Assembly: GCF_003335505.1 (NCBI RefSeq)
Contig: NZ_QPEX01000011.1
Coordinates: forward strand, 186,001-250,000
Direction: 5' to 3'
Source: Bremerella cremea
Lineage (GTDB): Bacteria; Planctomycetota; Planctomycetia; Pirellulales; Pirellulaceae
Length of the DNA: 64,000 nt
The translations under genes and the position numbers were made by a program. The first letter of the stretch is position 1. Every line of letters begins with the position of its first letter. The notes under the pieces were generated by a model. It saw nothing but the letters and a program-made list of their open reading frames with translations. It did no database searches and was not told the DNA's origin. Of the stretch, positions 54,930 to 63,850 are shown piece by piece.

Positions 54930-56240
54930 TTGAGTAGCCCTTTGGAGGGCTCTTTCCAGAAACGGCACAGAACCTTGTCGACCCCTGAAGACACTCCCCA
55001 ACTACGATTTTCTGATCTCCATCTCTCTGAGAAAATGCTCGCCGCGCTGGCCGATGCCCGCTACGAGGTTCCTTCGCCCATCCAAGAAGGTGTTATCCCG
55101 CTTGCCTTGGACGGGAAGGATGTTCTGGGCCAAGCTCGGACCGGAACTGGCAAAACAGCCGCTTTTAGTATTCCCATCATCGAAACGTTGCCCGAAGGGA
55201 AAGGCCCCCATGCGCTGATCCTGGTACCTACCCGGGAACTGGCCGTTCAGGTACGCGACGAGATCGTAAAGCTCTCGAAAGGGATGTCGATCCAGTGTGT
55301 GGCCCTTTACGGCGGCAAGCCGATTCGTGGCCAGATGGATAAGCTAAAACGCAACCCGCATATCATTGTGGGGACACCAGGGCGTGTGATCGACCACATG
55401 ACACGACGTTCGCTCAATCTCGACCACCTCTCGACGGTGGTGTTGGACGAAGCGGACCGGATGCTTGATATTGGTTTTCGACCTGACATCGAAAAGATCC
55501 TGCGTCGCTGCCCTGAAGATCGACAGACGATGCTGCTTAGCGCGACGGTTCCTCCGCCAATCGAACGACTGGCCAACCGTTACATGCGCGACCCGGTTAA
55601 AGTCGACTTCTCGCCTACCAATATCTCGGCCGATACGATCGAGCAGCGTTACTTCACCGTCGATGGACCCAAGAAGATGGAACTGCTGGTCCGTTTGCTC
55701 CGCCGCGAACAGCCGAGCAAGTGTATCGTCTTCTGCCGCACCAAACGCGGAACCGAGAAGCTGTTCCAGAGGCTGCAGAAGAAGACCCAACTGGTCCGCT
55801 GCATCCACGGTGACTTGCACCAAGGGGCGCGTAACCGGACGATCTCCGACTTCAAAGCGAACAAATACCGCATTCTGATCGCTACCGACGTGGTTGGACG
55901 CGGCATCGATATCTCAGACGTCACGTTGATTATCAACTACGACGTGCCAGAGTTCTCCGACGATTACGTTCACCGCGTGGGGCGTACCGGCCGGATGGGC
56001 AAAGAAGGAGTGGCTTACACCTTTGTAACACCGGAAGAAGGTGGTCAGCTGACACGGATCGAGATGCGGATCGACAAGCTGCTCATTCGCGACGAAATCG
56101 AAGGTTTCGATCCGTATTTGAAGACAGCCGTTGAAACGGGCCCGCCGCATGCACGCGATACCGATCCACCGGAAGGGGAAGAGCCCAAAGAAGATCCTCC
56201 GAAGAAGACGCCCCGTCGTCGTCATCGCCGGGCACTTTAA
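54930..56240 (+). CDS. DEAD-box RNA helicase
   Basis: 436 residues from the earliest possible TTG (54930); a TTG at 54975 is an alternative and no start has a good ribosome site. All helicase motifs are present: PSPIQ (Q), ARTGTGKT (I), PTRELA (Ia), GTPGR (Ib), DEAD (II), SAT (III), IVFCRTKRG (IV), DVVGRGID (V) and HRVGRTGRMG (VI). It unwinds RNA in the cytoplasm, perhaps in ribosome assembly or mRNA decay. The C-terminus is a basic tail (KKTPRRRHRRAL), as in RhlE/CsdA-type helicases. It meets the binding-protein gene tail to tail, overlapping by four bases. Confidence 0.92.
   Translation: MSSPLEGSFQKRHRTLSTPEDTPQLRFSDLHLSEKMLAALADARYEVPSPIQEGVIPLALDGKDVLGQARTGTGKTAAFSIPIIETLPEGKGPHALILVPTRELAVQVRDEIVKLSKGMSIQCVALYGGKPIRGQMDKLKRNPHIIVGTPGRVIDHMTRRSLNLDHLSTVVLDEADRMLDIGFRPDIEKILRRCPEDRQTMLLSATVPPPIERLANRYMRDPVKVDFSPTNISADTIEQRYFTVDGPKKMELLVRLLRREQPSKCIVFCRTKRGTEKLFQRLQKKTQLVRCIHGDLHQGARNRTISDFKANKYRILIATDVVGRGIDISDVTLIINYDVPEFSDDYVHRVGRTGRMGKEGVAYTFVTPEEGGQLTRIEMRIDKLLIRDEIEGFDPYLKTAVETGPPHARDTDPPEGEEPKEDPPKKTPRRRHRRAL
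54936..54951 (+). promoter_or_regulatory. Hairpin at the 5' end of the helicase gene
   Basis: AGCCCT-TTGG-AGGGCT forms a 6-bp stem that includes a GGAGGG ribosome-site-like run. If translation starts at 54975, this hairpin would lie in the leader and could hide a ribosome site. Suggestive only. Confidence 0.3.
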
Positions 56241-57262
56241 TTCGTAAGAATCGTTTCCCGCAGAAATTCGGCTGCGGGGTTCCATTGGTCGAGTGCTTGG
56301 CTCCAATCGACCTGCATCGCCTTAATTTCCTGCGGCGTTTTCACTCGCAGGGGGATGTCGAGATTCTTATTCAGCGGGATCTGGGCACTAGGACCTTCGG
56401 CTAACGCTGTCTCGACGTTGGCCGATAACAAATAATCGACCAGCTTCTTCGCGGCATCTGGGTTGGGGCCTCCCTTGATGATCGCCAGCGTGTTGGGAAT
56501 GAACAGCGTGCCGAGTTGGTCTGCACCTTGGTCTGGATAAACAATCTTCACCGGGCGGCCTTGTTCGATTTCTACCATCGCGTCGTCCGTATCGGTTAGA
56601 CCAAAGGTGATTTGCCCGCTGCTGACGGCCTGGGCGACTTGCTTGTTGCCAGGAAACATCTGGGCGTTGCCTTGTAATTGATGGAAGAACTCTTTCGCTT
56701 TCTCGGGCCCCAACTCTGCAAACAGAACGGCCGCATGCGTGGCCGTGGTCCCGAACAAGGGCTTCGCGTAGCCACCTTCTCCTTGCCAGCTTTCGTCGGT
56801 TAAGTCGAATAGGGAAGTGGGCGCTATGCGTTTTCCCAATTTCTCGGTGTTGACCAGTAAAATTCGGGCTCGAGCGGCAAAGCCAACCCATTGGCCGTCT
56901 GGATCGACGAATTCGGCGGGATACTCGTCGTAATGCAAGGGTTTGTAGCTTTCCAGCATGCCTGCCTTTTGCAGACGCAGCGTGTTGAGGATTTCGTTAT
57001 TCCAGAAGACATCGCAGCGGGGCCGATCTTTTTCGGCGAATAGTGTTTCGGTCAAGCCGACGGTCTTGTTGGCTTCCGTATCAAACTTGGGAACGACCGT
57101 AGCGCCGGTTTCCTGCTGATACTGCTCGAAGTGCTCTTCTGAGAACTCTTGGTCGAGCGCCGTGTAGACGACAACCTCGCTCGTCGCGGCAGGCCGGCAG
57201 CCGCTGGCGATCAACGCGGTAAATAGCAATACGTACGCGAGCAGCGGAGTAGGGCGGGGCAC
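56237..57262 (-). CDS. Iron(III)-type ABC transporter binding lipoprotein
   Basis: 341 residues from the GTG at 57262, which has AAAGGA nine bases upstream; longer frames enter the previous gene. The N-terminus is a lipoprotein signal with lipobox ALIASGC (C22). The rest matches the FbpA/AfuA-like binding-protein fold: VVVYTALDQEFSEEHFEQYQ, DVFWNNEILNTLRL, ARARILLVNTEKL, and the closing NPAAEFLRETIL. No permease or ATPase gene is next to it, so it is an orphan in this window. A membrane protein gene ends 19 bases upstream on the same strand. Iron as ligand is inferred from the family. Confidence 0.87.
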   Translation of the reverse strand: MPRPTPLLAYVLLFTALIASGCRPAATSEVVVYTALDQEFSEEHFEQYQQETGATVVPKFDTEANKTVGLTETLFAEKDRPRCDVFWNNEILNTLRLQKAGMLESYKPLHYDEYPAEFVDPDGQWVGFAARARILLVNTEKLGKRIAPTSLFDLTDESWQGEGGYAKPLFGTTATHAAVLFAELGPEKAKEFFHQLQGNAQMFPGNKQVAQAVSSGQITFGLTDTDDAMVEIEQGRPVKIVYPDQGADQLGTLFIPNTLAIIKGGPNPDAAKKLVDYLLSANVETALAEGPSAQIPLNKNLDIPLRVKTPQEIKAMQVDWSQALDQWNPAAEFLRETILTN

Positions 57263-57281
57263 AAGCAGCTTTCCTTTGTGT

Positions 57282-57740
57282 TTAGAGGGAATGACGCGAG
57301 CCAAGGGCCAGGGCCTTCCAGCGAACGCCCCACACAGCCAGCGAGATGAGGCTGGTGACCAACAAGCTGACCAGCGTAGTCGCCTGTCCGGCCAGCAACG
57401 GAATCGATTCCGCTTGGCGGGCATAAAACATCGCCACCACGATCAGCACAAGTACATTGGCCACCATCCAGCCGAAGTCCGACTTGGATTCGTAAGGTCC
57501 GCTGCCAAAAAGGTGCTGATGGTCGAGGATTGAGGTGCGTAGATGGCCTGCAGCGAGCAAGAATTGATACAACGCGGCCACGCCCCAAATGAGCACAGCC
57601 GGTACAAAGACCGAGCCATGTTGTGGGGCCGGCGATGGCCAATCGAAACAAGTCGCCATCGCTCCGGCAAAACAGACCAGCGCGCAAGCTCCATGAGCTT
57701 TGGGCAGACCAACTTTTTTAGACTGCGAGGTTTCCCGCAT
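57282..57740 (-). CDS. Small four-span membrane protein
   Basis: 152 residues with about four transmembrane helices (GACALVCFAGAMATCF, VFVPAVLIWGVAALYQFLLA, GWMVANVLVLIVVAMFYA, LVSLLVTSLISLAVWGVRW). I do not recognise a family. It lies 19 bases upstream of the iron-type binding protein gene and is probably co-transcribed with it. It has no ABC permease signature, so it is not an obvious missing transporter part. Confidence 0.7.
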   Translation of the reverse strand: MRETSQSKKVGLPKAHGACALVCFAGAMATCFDWPSPAPQHGSVFVPAVLIWGVAALYQFLLAAGHLRTSILDHQHLFGSGPYESKSDFGWMVANVLVLIVVAMFYARQAESIPLLAGQATTLVSLLVTSLISLAVWGVRWKALALGSRHSL

Positions 57741-57834
57741 GGTGCAACATTACATCAACAAAGACGCGAATTGGATTTTCGTCTAAAATAACACCAAATC
57801 GACCATTTGTCTTCTCTTCGGGCAGAGGCGGCCC

Positions 57835-59364
57835 ATGAACCGAACGATTGTTTTGCTTTTCTGCGTTGCCCTCATGCTGCCTGGCTGTGGCAAGCCGGAA
57901 TCAGATGCGCCGCCGGCGGCTGAAACCTCGGGGCAGCAAAAAGCGACCACACAGCCCCAGCCCAATAAACCGAAGCAGGCCATTCGCTCGGCAACGGCGG
58001 GTGACCCTGCGGCCCCGAAACGCGCCTCAGGCGATTTCTTTGGTGGTAATTTCCTCAATTCCGATCGGCTCAAAGAACGCCTGAAGGTCGGGCGGATTGA
58101 GCCGGAAGTGAAGTTCACCGCCGATCCATCCAAGCTAGAAGCGGCGGGAATTCGGGTCATCGAAGGAAAGCACGTGCAGCTCTACACCGACCTGGAGCCG
58201 TCGCCAGAAATCGACGAGCTCCCCCAGGTGTTCGACGCGGCATTTCCCCAGTGGTGCGAGTATTTTCGAGTCGATCCGGTGGAAAACGCCGATTGGAAGA
58301 TCAAAGCGGTGCTGATGACGAACAAAGAGAAATTCCGCGAGGCCGGGCTCTTTCCTGATTCGCTACCAGAGTTCTTACATGGCTACTATCAAGGTGACTC
58401 GGTCTGGCTGTTGGATCAGCCAAGCGACTACTATCGCCGTCATTTACTGCTGCACGAAGGAACCCATGCGTTCATGTACATCTTGCTTGGTGGAGCAGGG
58501 CCGCCGTGGTACATGGAAGGGATGGCTGAACACTTCGGCACGCACCAATGGGAAAACGGCCAGCTTATCACACGGGTGATGCCTCCTTCGAAGGAAGCCA
58601 CACCCATGTGGGGACGCATCAAGATCATTCAAGATGAAGTCAAAGAAGGCAAAACGCTTTCGCTGGTCAGCGTGATGGCCACTCCGCAGCAAGCTTTTCT
58701 AGAAAATCGACCCTATGCATGGTGCTGGGGAGTGTGTGCGTTCCTCGATAATCACAGCTTGTCGAAGGAAGAATTTCGCAACATGGTTAGCCAGGTGAAG
58801 CTCACCGGCGGGTTCAGCGAGCGTTTGTTCGATCGTCTCGGAGCTGTAATGCCCAAGCTTTCGGAAAGCTGGCAGTTGTTTACGGTGAACGCCGACTACG
58901 GCTACGACTGGGCGCGAAACGAAGTCGTCTATAAAGAGCCAGTGCCCATGATTGGCGAGACAGCTACCGCCGAAATTGCGACTGATCGGGGCTGGCAATC
59001 GACCGGTATCGCCTTGGAGCCCAATGTGGTTTACGAAGTGAAAGCGATCGGCCAATACCAGATTCGTAACGATGGCCAGCCATGGATGAGCGAACCGAAC
59101 GGTGTGACCATTCACTATTGGAAGGGACAACCACTAGGCGTGCTGTTAGGTTCTCTCCGGCACGAGCAGTGGGATGGTACCTCACTGACTCCGTTGGCCA
59201 AAACGTACCCGGTCGGTTACGGGACGAAGCTTTATCCCACCGCTCCTGTCACGTTATTCCTGAAAGTCAACGAAAGCCCGGCTGAACTTGGCGATAACCA
59301 AGGAACGATTCAAATCCAAATCAAACGAGTCGACGAAAAACCACCCACCTCAGACGGTCAGTAA
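57835..59364 (+). CDS. Lipoprotein with gluzincin-like metallopeptidase motif
   Basis: 509 residues. The N-terminus is a lipoprotein signal with lipobox LPGC (C18), followed by a Pro/Gln/Ala-rich linker to about residue 65. The zinc motif H-E-G-T-H is at residues 207-211 (LLLHEGTHAFMYILL), and a third-ligand Glu is likely E231 in EGMAEHFG, as in gluzincins. A beta-rich C-terminal domain (about 390-500) resembles a carbohydrate- or protein-binding fold. A peptidase active site is therefore suggested, but the family is not identified. Predicted to be anchored in the envelope. Confidence 0.75.
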   Translation: MNRTIVLLFCVALMLPGCGKPESDAPPAAETSGQQKATTQPQPNKPKQAIRSATAGDPAAPKRASGDFFGGNFLNSDRLKERLKVGRIEPEVKFTADPSKLEAAGIRVIEGKHVQLYTDLEPSPEIDELPQVFDAAFPQWCEYFRVDPVENADWKIKAVLMTNKEKFREAGLFPDSLPEFLHGYYQGDSVWLLDQPSDYYRRHLLLHEGTHAFMYILLGGAGPPWYMEGMAEHFGTHQWENGQLITRVMPPSKEATPMWGRIKIIQDEVKEGKTLSLVSVMATPQQAFLENRPYAWCWGVCAFLDNHSLSKEEFRNMVSQVKLTGGFSERLFDRLGAVMPKLSESWQLFTVNADYGYDWARNEVVYKEPVPMIGETATAEIATDRGWQSTGIALEPNVVYEVKAIGQYQIRNDGQPWMSEPNGVTIHYWKGQPLGVLLGSLRHEQWDGTSLTPLAKTYPVGYGTKLYPTAPVTLFLKVNESPAELGDNQGTIQIQIKRVDEKPPTSDGQ

Positions 59365-59490
59365 CGTAGCAGCGGAAAAAAGCTGCAATGATCTAAGGTG
59401 CCATACCGTCGTCTTCGTCGGCATGCTCTTTCTCTGTGTCTCAGGCTCACGCAGACGAGAGCATGAGACCGAAGTTCAAGGCTGGCTCGC

Positions 59491-60843
59491 TTACTTTCCA
59501 ATACAGTACAACGCATTCTTACCGCGAATGAATAGCTTGCCATTGGCAATCGCAGGCGAAGCGATTGTCGTGTCGTTGATTTCGTTCACGGCGATTTCTT
59601 CGTACTTGGGCTTCACCGCTACGACGGTACACTTGCCGTCGAGGTTCAAGAAGTAGATCTTACCGTCGGCCACCACCGGCGAGGCCTTGAAGTTACCTCC
59701 GAGGCGTTCTCGCCAATGCTGCTGGCCAGTTTTGGCGTCGTAGCAATTGGCGATACCATCGTCGGTAACGGTGAACAGCATCCCGTTGGCGAACACCGGC
59801 GAAGGAGTATCGGGCGTTGTCTTTTCGACCGTCCATTCGATTGCTTCTGCTGGGACTTCTCCTCGGAAGTCGGCCAGCTTGACCGCCAAAAGTGGCTTAC
59901 GCATGCCCCGCGTGGTGAAGATGTTCCCGTCCCCTAGCACCGGGCCGGTGACCGTGCGTCCGCCGACCAGGTTAGGTAAATGCCAAAGCTGCTTTCCGGT
60001 GTACGGATCGTAAGCATCCAAGGCATTGCCCCCCATAATTACGATTTGCGTCTGGCCATCTTTCTGGACCAACAGCGGGGTGGTGTAGGCGTCAAGTTCT
60101 TCGGCAGAACCATCTGGCATGCGGGGTGTGAACCAGCGCACTTTGCCTGTTTTCAAGTCGTGCGCTACCACGTAGCTTTCGATCGGTTCCTGTCGCAAGT
60201 CTGCCAAAGAGTCTTGCATGCAGACGGAAATCACCATCCCCTTGAAAATCACCGGGCTGTTGGCATGCCCCCACCAGATCGAGTATTCACCATATTCCGA
60301 CTGCAGATTGTGTCGCCAGACTTCTTCTCCCTCCAGCGTGTAGGTTGCCAGTAAGCCGTTGCCGAAATGGACCACTACGTAATCGCCACTGACTACCGGC
60401 GAAGGACTGGCCATGTTGTGCAAGTTGTGGAACTTCTGAGAACTACGTTGCGGGGCTTCCCGAGGTGTCTCGGCTGTATCGACCAAGATGTTCCGCTCTA
60501 TTTGCCCAGTGTTGGCATCCAAACGCAAAAGCCGTAGTTCGTTGGCTTCGTTCTGCAGCGTTAAGAATATGTGGTCACCGACAACGGCCGGAGTGGAATC
60601 TCCCCACCCATTGAGCGACGTTTTCCAGGCCAAATTCTCGCTACTGCTCCAGTGCGTGGGGAGGTTTTTGGCTTGGCTGACTCCATCCCCTAGCGGGCCT
60701 CGCCAAGCTGGCCACGAAGCGGCATCTCCTAGCGGAACCGGCTTCCAGACGGAATCTTCGGCATAACCGGCCACCGGAAGTAGTAACAGGACCAAACTGG
60801 CAAGCCAGTACCTACGAATCGGAGTGAGAGAAATTTCGATCAT
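59491..60843 (-). CDS. Secreted PQQ-type beta-propeller repeat protein
   Basis: 450 residues with a signal peptide (WLASLVLLLLPVAGYAED). Repeats of the PQQ/BamB type are visible: SLNGWGDSTPAVVGDHIFLT, GEEVWRHNLQSEYGEYSIWW, DGKIYFLNLDGKCTVVAVKP. These fold as an eight-bladed propeller. Planctomycetes have many such proteins; most do not bind PQQ. No dehydrogenase catalytic residues can be confirmed by eye, so the role is unknown. Predicted periplasmic or secreted. Confidence 0.9.
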   Translation of the reverse strand: MIEISLTPIRRYWLASLVLLLLPVAGYAEDSVWKPVPLGDAASWPAWRGPLGDGVSQAKNLPTHWSSSENLAWKTSLNGWGDSTPAVVGDHIFLTLQNEANELRLLRLDANTGQIERNILVDTAETPREAPQRSSQKFHNLHNMASPSPVVSGDYVVVHFGNGLLATYTLEGEEVWRHNLQSEYGEYSIWWGHANSPVIFKGMVISVCMQDSLADLRQEPIESYVVAHDLKTGKVRWFTPRMPDGSAEELDAYTTPLLVQKDGQTQIVIMGGNALDAYDPYTGKQLWHLPNLVGGRTVTGPVLGDGNIFTTRGMRKPLLAVKLADFRGEVPAEAIEWTVEKTTPDTPSPVFANGMLFTVTDDGIANCYDAKTGQQHWRERLGGNFKASPVVADGKIYFLNLDGKCTVVAVKPKYEEIAVNEINDTTIASPAIANGKLFIRGKNALYCIGK

Positions 60844-60992
60844 AAGAAGTTGTGAGGTAAGATGAAGGGATCGAGAGGGGGAGGTATCGTCGCTCTAACT
60901 TACCACGGGGCGAACGTGAAATCGAGATTTTCCCTGACTCGCAGCTTATCTAATCCGAATCGCCGCTCGTGCGTTCTTAGCTAGGAAAACCT

Positions 60993-61196
60993 ATGTCTGA
61001 ACCAGATCCGTATCGTGAACTTGCCGACTATCTGCACAGCCAGAATTTCTCGGAAGATGAGATCGGTCGCATTATTGCTCGCGTGCAAGAATATGACGTG
61101 GATACCCGTGTTGATTCAATCATGGACAGTGTCGCCTCTGGGGAAATGAATCTGCAAGCGGTGATCGATGAGGCCCTCAAAGACTCCGCAGAATAG
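60993..61196 (+). CDS. Small acidic hypothetical protein
   Basis: 67 residues, acidic and helical, with no signal peptide or membrane segment. I do not recognise a family. It lies upstream of the TlpA-type gene with a 243-base gap, so the two may be independent. Its short length and good start context (ATG at 60993, with AGGAAAACC upstream) make it plausible but not certain. Confidence 0.6.
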   Translation: MSEPDPYRELADYLHSQNFSEDEIGRIIARVQEYDVDTRVDSIMDSVASGEMNLQAVIDEALKDSAE

Positions 61197-61439
61197 GGCA
61201 ATAATTTGCATAGCAATTGTGTGGTAACGCACCGTAGCGGATCGTTTTTCCTCTTTTCTCGCTAAATCCAACTGGCCGGAGCACTTGTTTCTCCAATAAT
61301 TGAGAAACAAATCGGACATACCAGGAACGGGAAGGCACTATTTCCATGTTCCGTATCTCCCACCAATGCGATCCCTCCGAACGTCCGCTTTCCACTTTGA
61401 TGAGTCGCGGACAATGCTCTAGCAAAGGACACCCTCACC

Positions 61440-62627
61440 ATGACACGTGTTTCCATAGCGACCCTTATGTTGCTTGTTACCCTTGGCTGTGCCGCTGAAG
61501 TGCGGAGCGAGGACGACGCCAAGAAGCCAGCCGCTGCTGCTCAGCCTGCCCAACAGGCCCCAGCGAAGGCAACATCAGCGCTTGTTGGCGCCGACGATTT
61601 AAAGTCGTTCCAAGCCGATAATTCCGACTTGAACAAGCTGGTTGATTTCGCGCGGAAGAACCTGCAAGCGATCGACGCCGTGATTGAAGAAGCGCCAGAC
61701 CAAGCCAAAGTCCAAGTCGAAGCGATGCGGAAGGCGCTGGACGAACTGAAGATCAAAGGCAACCAAGATGCCGAGAACATTGTCGGTCAAATTCGTGAAG
61801 CGCTCGATTTGTTTTCCGAACGCATTAAGCTGCAGCGTCATTCTCTGGAAGAACTGAAAGCCGATGTCGCGAAAGCACCCGACGATATCGATCGAATCAA
61901 GCGTTACACATTGAAGCTGATGACCGGGCTGTCGCAGAGCATGGACGACGACGTCAACAAGATTGAAACAACGCTCAAGACCGAAGGTAAGTTCATCGCC
62001 ACGACTAGCGAAAAGGCGACCGACTCGGAAGCCAAGCTTGCTCTGAAGCGAGCCGAGCTAATCTTGCGATCGATGGAAAGCAACGTCGAACGTCTGAAGT
62101 CTTACGAAGCGGTCGTCGGTAAGCCGATGCTGCCCATCAAGGCCGATGCCTGGGTGAACGGCAAGCCTCTGACCACGGAAGAGCTGAAAGGCAAAGTCGT
62201 TCTGTTCGACTTCTGGGCCATCTGGTGCGGACCTTGTATCGCCAGCTTCCCTCACTTGGTGGAACTGGAAAAGAAATACGGTGACGAAGGTTTCCAAGTC
62301 ATTGGCATTACCCAGTACTACGGCTTCAACTGGCCAGAAGGTGCCGATCAACCGGGGCAAACCGAAGATGGCAAAGTGAACGCCAAAGAAGAGCAAACGG
62401 CTCTGACCAAGCTGACCAAAAGGTACGAACTGAACTATCCCACGGCAGTTTTGGAAGATTCGGACGAGTTCTACCAGTACTATGCAGTCTCGGCGATTCC
62501 GCACATGGTGCTCGTCGGTCGTGACGGCAAGGTGCAAAAGGTGAGTGCCGGGATGAGCGAATCGGTCGCCAAGAAGCTCGACGAGAAGATTCAAGAGCTT
62601 CTCAAAGAGCCAGCCCCAGCGAAGTAA
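61440..62627 (+). CDS. TlpA-type thioredoxin-domain lipoprotein with coiled-coil region
   Basis: 395 residues with a lipoprotein-like signal (LMLLVTLGCAAE). A helical Lys/Glu/Ala region spans about residues 45-215. The C-terminal domain (about 225-395) is a thioredoxin fold of the TlpA/ResA type with active-site WCGPC near residue 262 (FDFWAIWCGPCIASFPHL) and the cis-Pro in VSAIPHMVLVG. It should reduce disulfides in periplasmic proteins or maturing c-type cytochromes. The long helical insert is unusual. A strong terminator follows the gene. Confidence 0.9.
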   Translation: MTRVSIATLMLLVTLGCAAEVRSEDDAKKPAAAAQPAQQAPAKATSALVGADDLKSFQADNSDLNKLVDFARKNLQAIDAVIEEAPDQAKVQVEAMRKALDELKIKGNQDAENIVGQIREALDLFSERIKLQRHSLEELKADVAKAPDDIDRIKRYTLKLMTGLSQSMDDDVNKIETTLKTEGKFIATTSEKATDSEAKLALKRAELILRSMESNVERLKSYEAVVGKPMLPIKADAWVNGKPLTTEELKGKVVLFDFWAIWCGPCIASFPHLVELEKKYGDEGFQVIGITQYYGFNWPEGADQPGQTEDGKVNAKEEQTALTKLTKRYELNYPTAVLEDSDEFYQYYAVSAIPHMVLVGRDGKVQKVSAGMSESVAKKLDEKIQELLKEPAPAK

Positions 62628-62653
62628 GCAGCGGGCCAGCCTCGTTTACAGAT

Positions 62654-62695
62654 AGCCAAGGCGATCGAGCTGACTCGGTCGCCTTGGCTTTTTCT
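62654..62695 (+). terminator. Rho-independent terminator after the TlpA-type gene
   Basis: AGCCAAGGCGA and TCGCCTTGGCT form a perfect 11-bp stem, with an inner CGAG/CTCG pairing and a T-rich tract (TTTTTCTT) after it. It lies about 27 bases past the stop at 62627. Confidence 0.85.
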
Positions 62696-62715
62696 TGCGA
62701 AGGGGGAACAGCCTA

Positions 62716-63762
62716 CTAAGCGATGATCCGTTTGCTTGTGTCGCCAGCAATTTCTTCCACGTAACGTGGGACCAGGTAGCCAGGCAGCGAGCTTCGCATG
62801 GTTGCGACAATCTGCAAACCTTGGGCCCGCTCGACCTGGAAATGGGCCGCGCCGGCAACGCGGTCGAGCTGATGCAGGTAATACGGCATCACCCGACAAG
62901 CGAACAGGCGTTCGGAAAGTTCGATCAAAGTTGCCGCGTCGTCGTTCACACCACGCAGCAACACCGTTTGATTCATTAGCGGAACGCCAGCCTCGGCCAG
63001 GCGTCCCAGGGCGGCAGCGACATCGTCCCCCAGTTCGTGCGGATGGTTCGCATGAACCACCATTATTGGCCGTAACCTGGTTTCGGTAAGCCAGGCCAAC
63101 AGGTCGTCGTTCACCCGGCTGGGGATCATAATCGGCAAGCGAGTATGGATTCTTAGCCGCTGAACGTGGCTGGCTTGGGCGATTTTGTGAGAAAGTTGCC
63201 GTAAAATCGGATCGCTCAACGTCAACGGATCGCCGCCGGAAAGCAAGATTTCCTGGATCGAGGCGTCCTCGGCAATCGCCGCCAAAGCGGGTTCCCAGGC
63301 CTCTAAGCCCTTAGGACTTTCTCCATAAGGAAAGTGCCGCCGAAAGCAATATCGGCAATGAACTGCACATGCCCCGGTCGTTATCATCAAAGCCCGACCG
63401 TGATACTTTTGTAGCAACCCTGGCGTTAGGGTCGCTTCATGATCGCCGACAGGATTTGTTGTAAATCCTTCTGTGGCAATAGTTTCTTGCTCGGAAGGCA
63501 GCACTTGCCGCAGCAGTGGGTCGCTAGCATCGCCCGGCTGCATCTTCGCGGCGAACTCGCGGGGGACGAAAAGGGGAAAGTCCTTGGTCGCCGGCAAGCC
63601 GCTCGCGACGGCCTCGACCGGCAGTTCGAGATAGCGGCACAAAGCATCTAAGCTGCGAAAGGCGGCCTTCATCGAGCTACGCCAACCCTCGCTAGGCGAC
63701 GGGACCTCGCGCGCGATACAATTGCCACTCGCAGATTGCGTTTCGGTAGTTACAATGTTCAT
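62716..63762 (-). CDS. epmB: EF-P beta-lysylation protein (radical SAM lysine 2,3-aminomutase type)
   Basis: 348 residues, close to E. coli EpmB. It isomerises lysine to beta-lysine, which EpmA attaches to elongation factor P. The radical SAM cluster CAVHCRYCFRRHFPYG is clear, with the lysine 2,3-aminomutase pattern SGGDPLTLSD, a PLP-binding region and HTRLPIMIPSRV. It lacks the long N- and C-terminal parts of classical KamA, which fits EpmB. It is transcribed divergently from efp, its expected substrate, starting 88 bases from it. No epmA gene is seen in the window. Confidence 0.92.
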   Translation of the reverse strand: MNIVTTETQSASGNCIAREVPSPSEGWRSSMKAAFRSLDALCRYLELPVEAVASGLPATKDFPLFVPREFAAKMQPGDASDPLLRQVLPSEQETIATEGFTTNPVGDHEATLTPGLLQKYHGRALMITTGACAVHCRYCFRRHFPYGESPKGLEAWEPALAAIAEDASIQEILLSGGDPLTLSDPILRQLSHKIAQASHVQRLRIHTRLPIMIPSRVNDDLLAWLTETRLRPIMVVHANHPHELGDDVAAALGRLAEAGVPLMNQTVLLRGVNDDAATLIELSERLFACRVMPYYLHQLDRVAGAAHFQVERAQGLQIVATMRSSLPGYLVPRYVEEIAGDTSKRIIA

Positions 63763-63850
63763 CTTTCCATTTTACAACATTGCCCAGACCCAACAGGGGT
63801 CTTCAGGGCTTTGGATAGACGACGGATATCTTTTTTCAGCGAGTCCCCCA

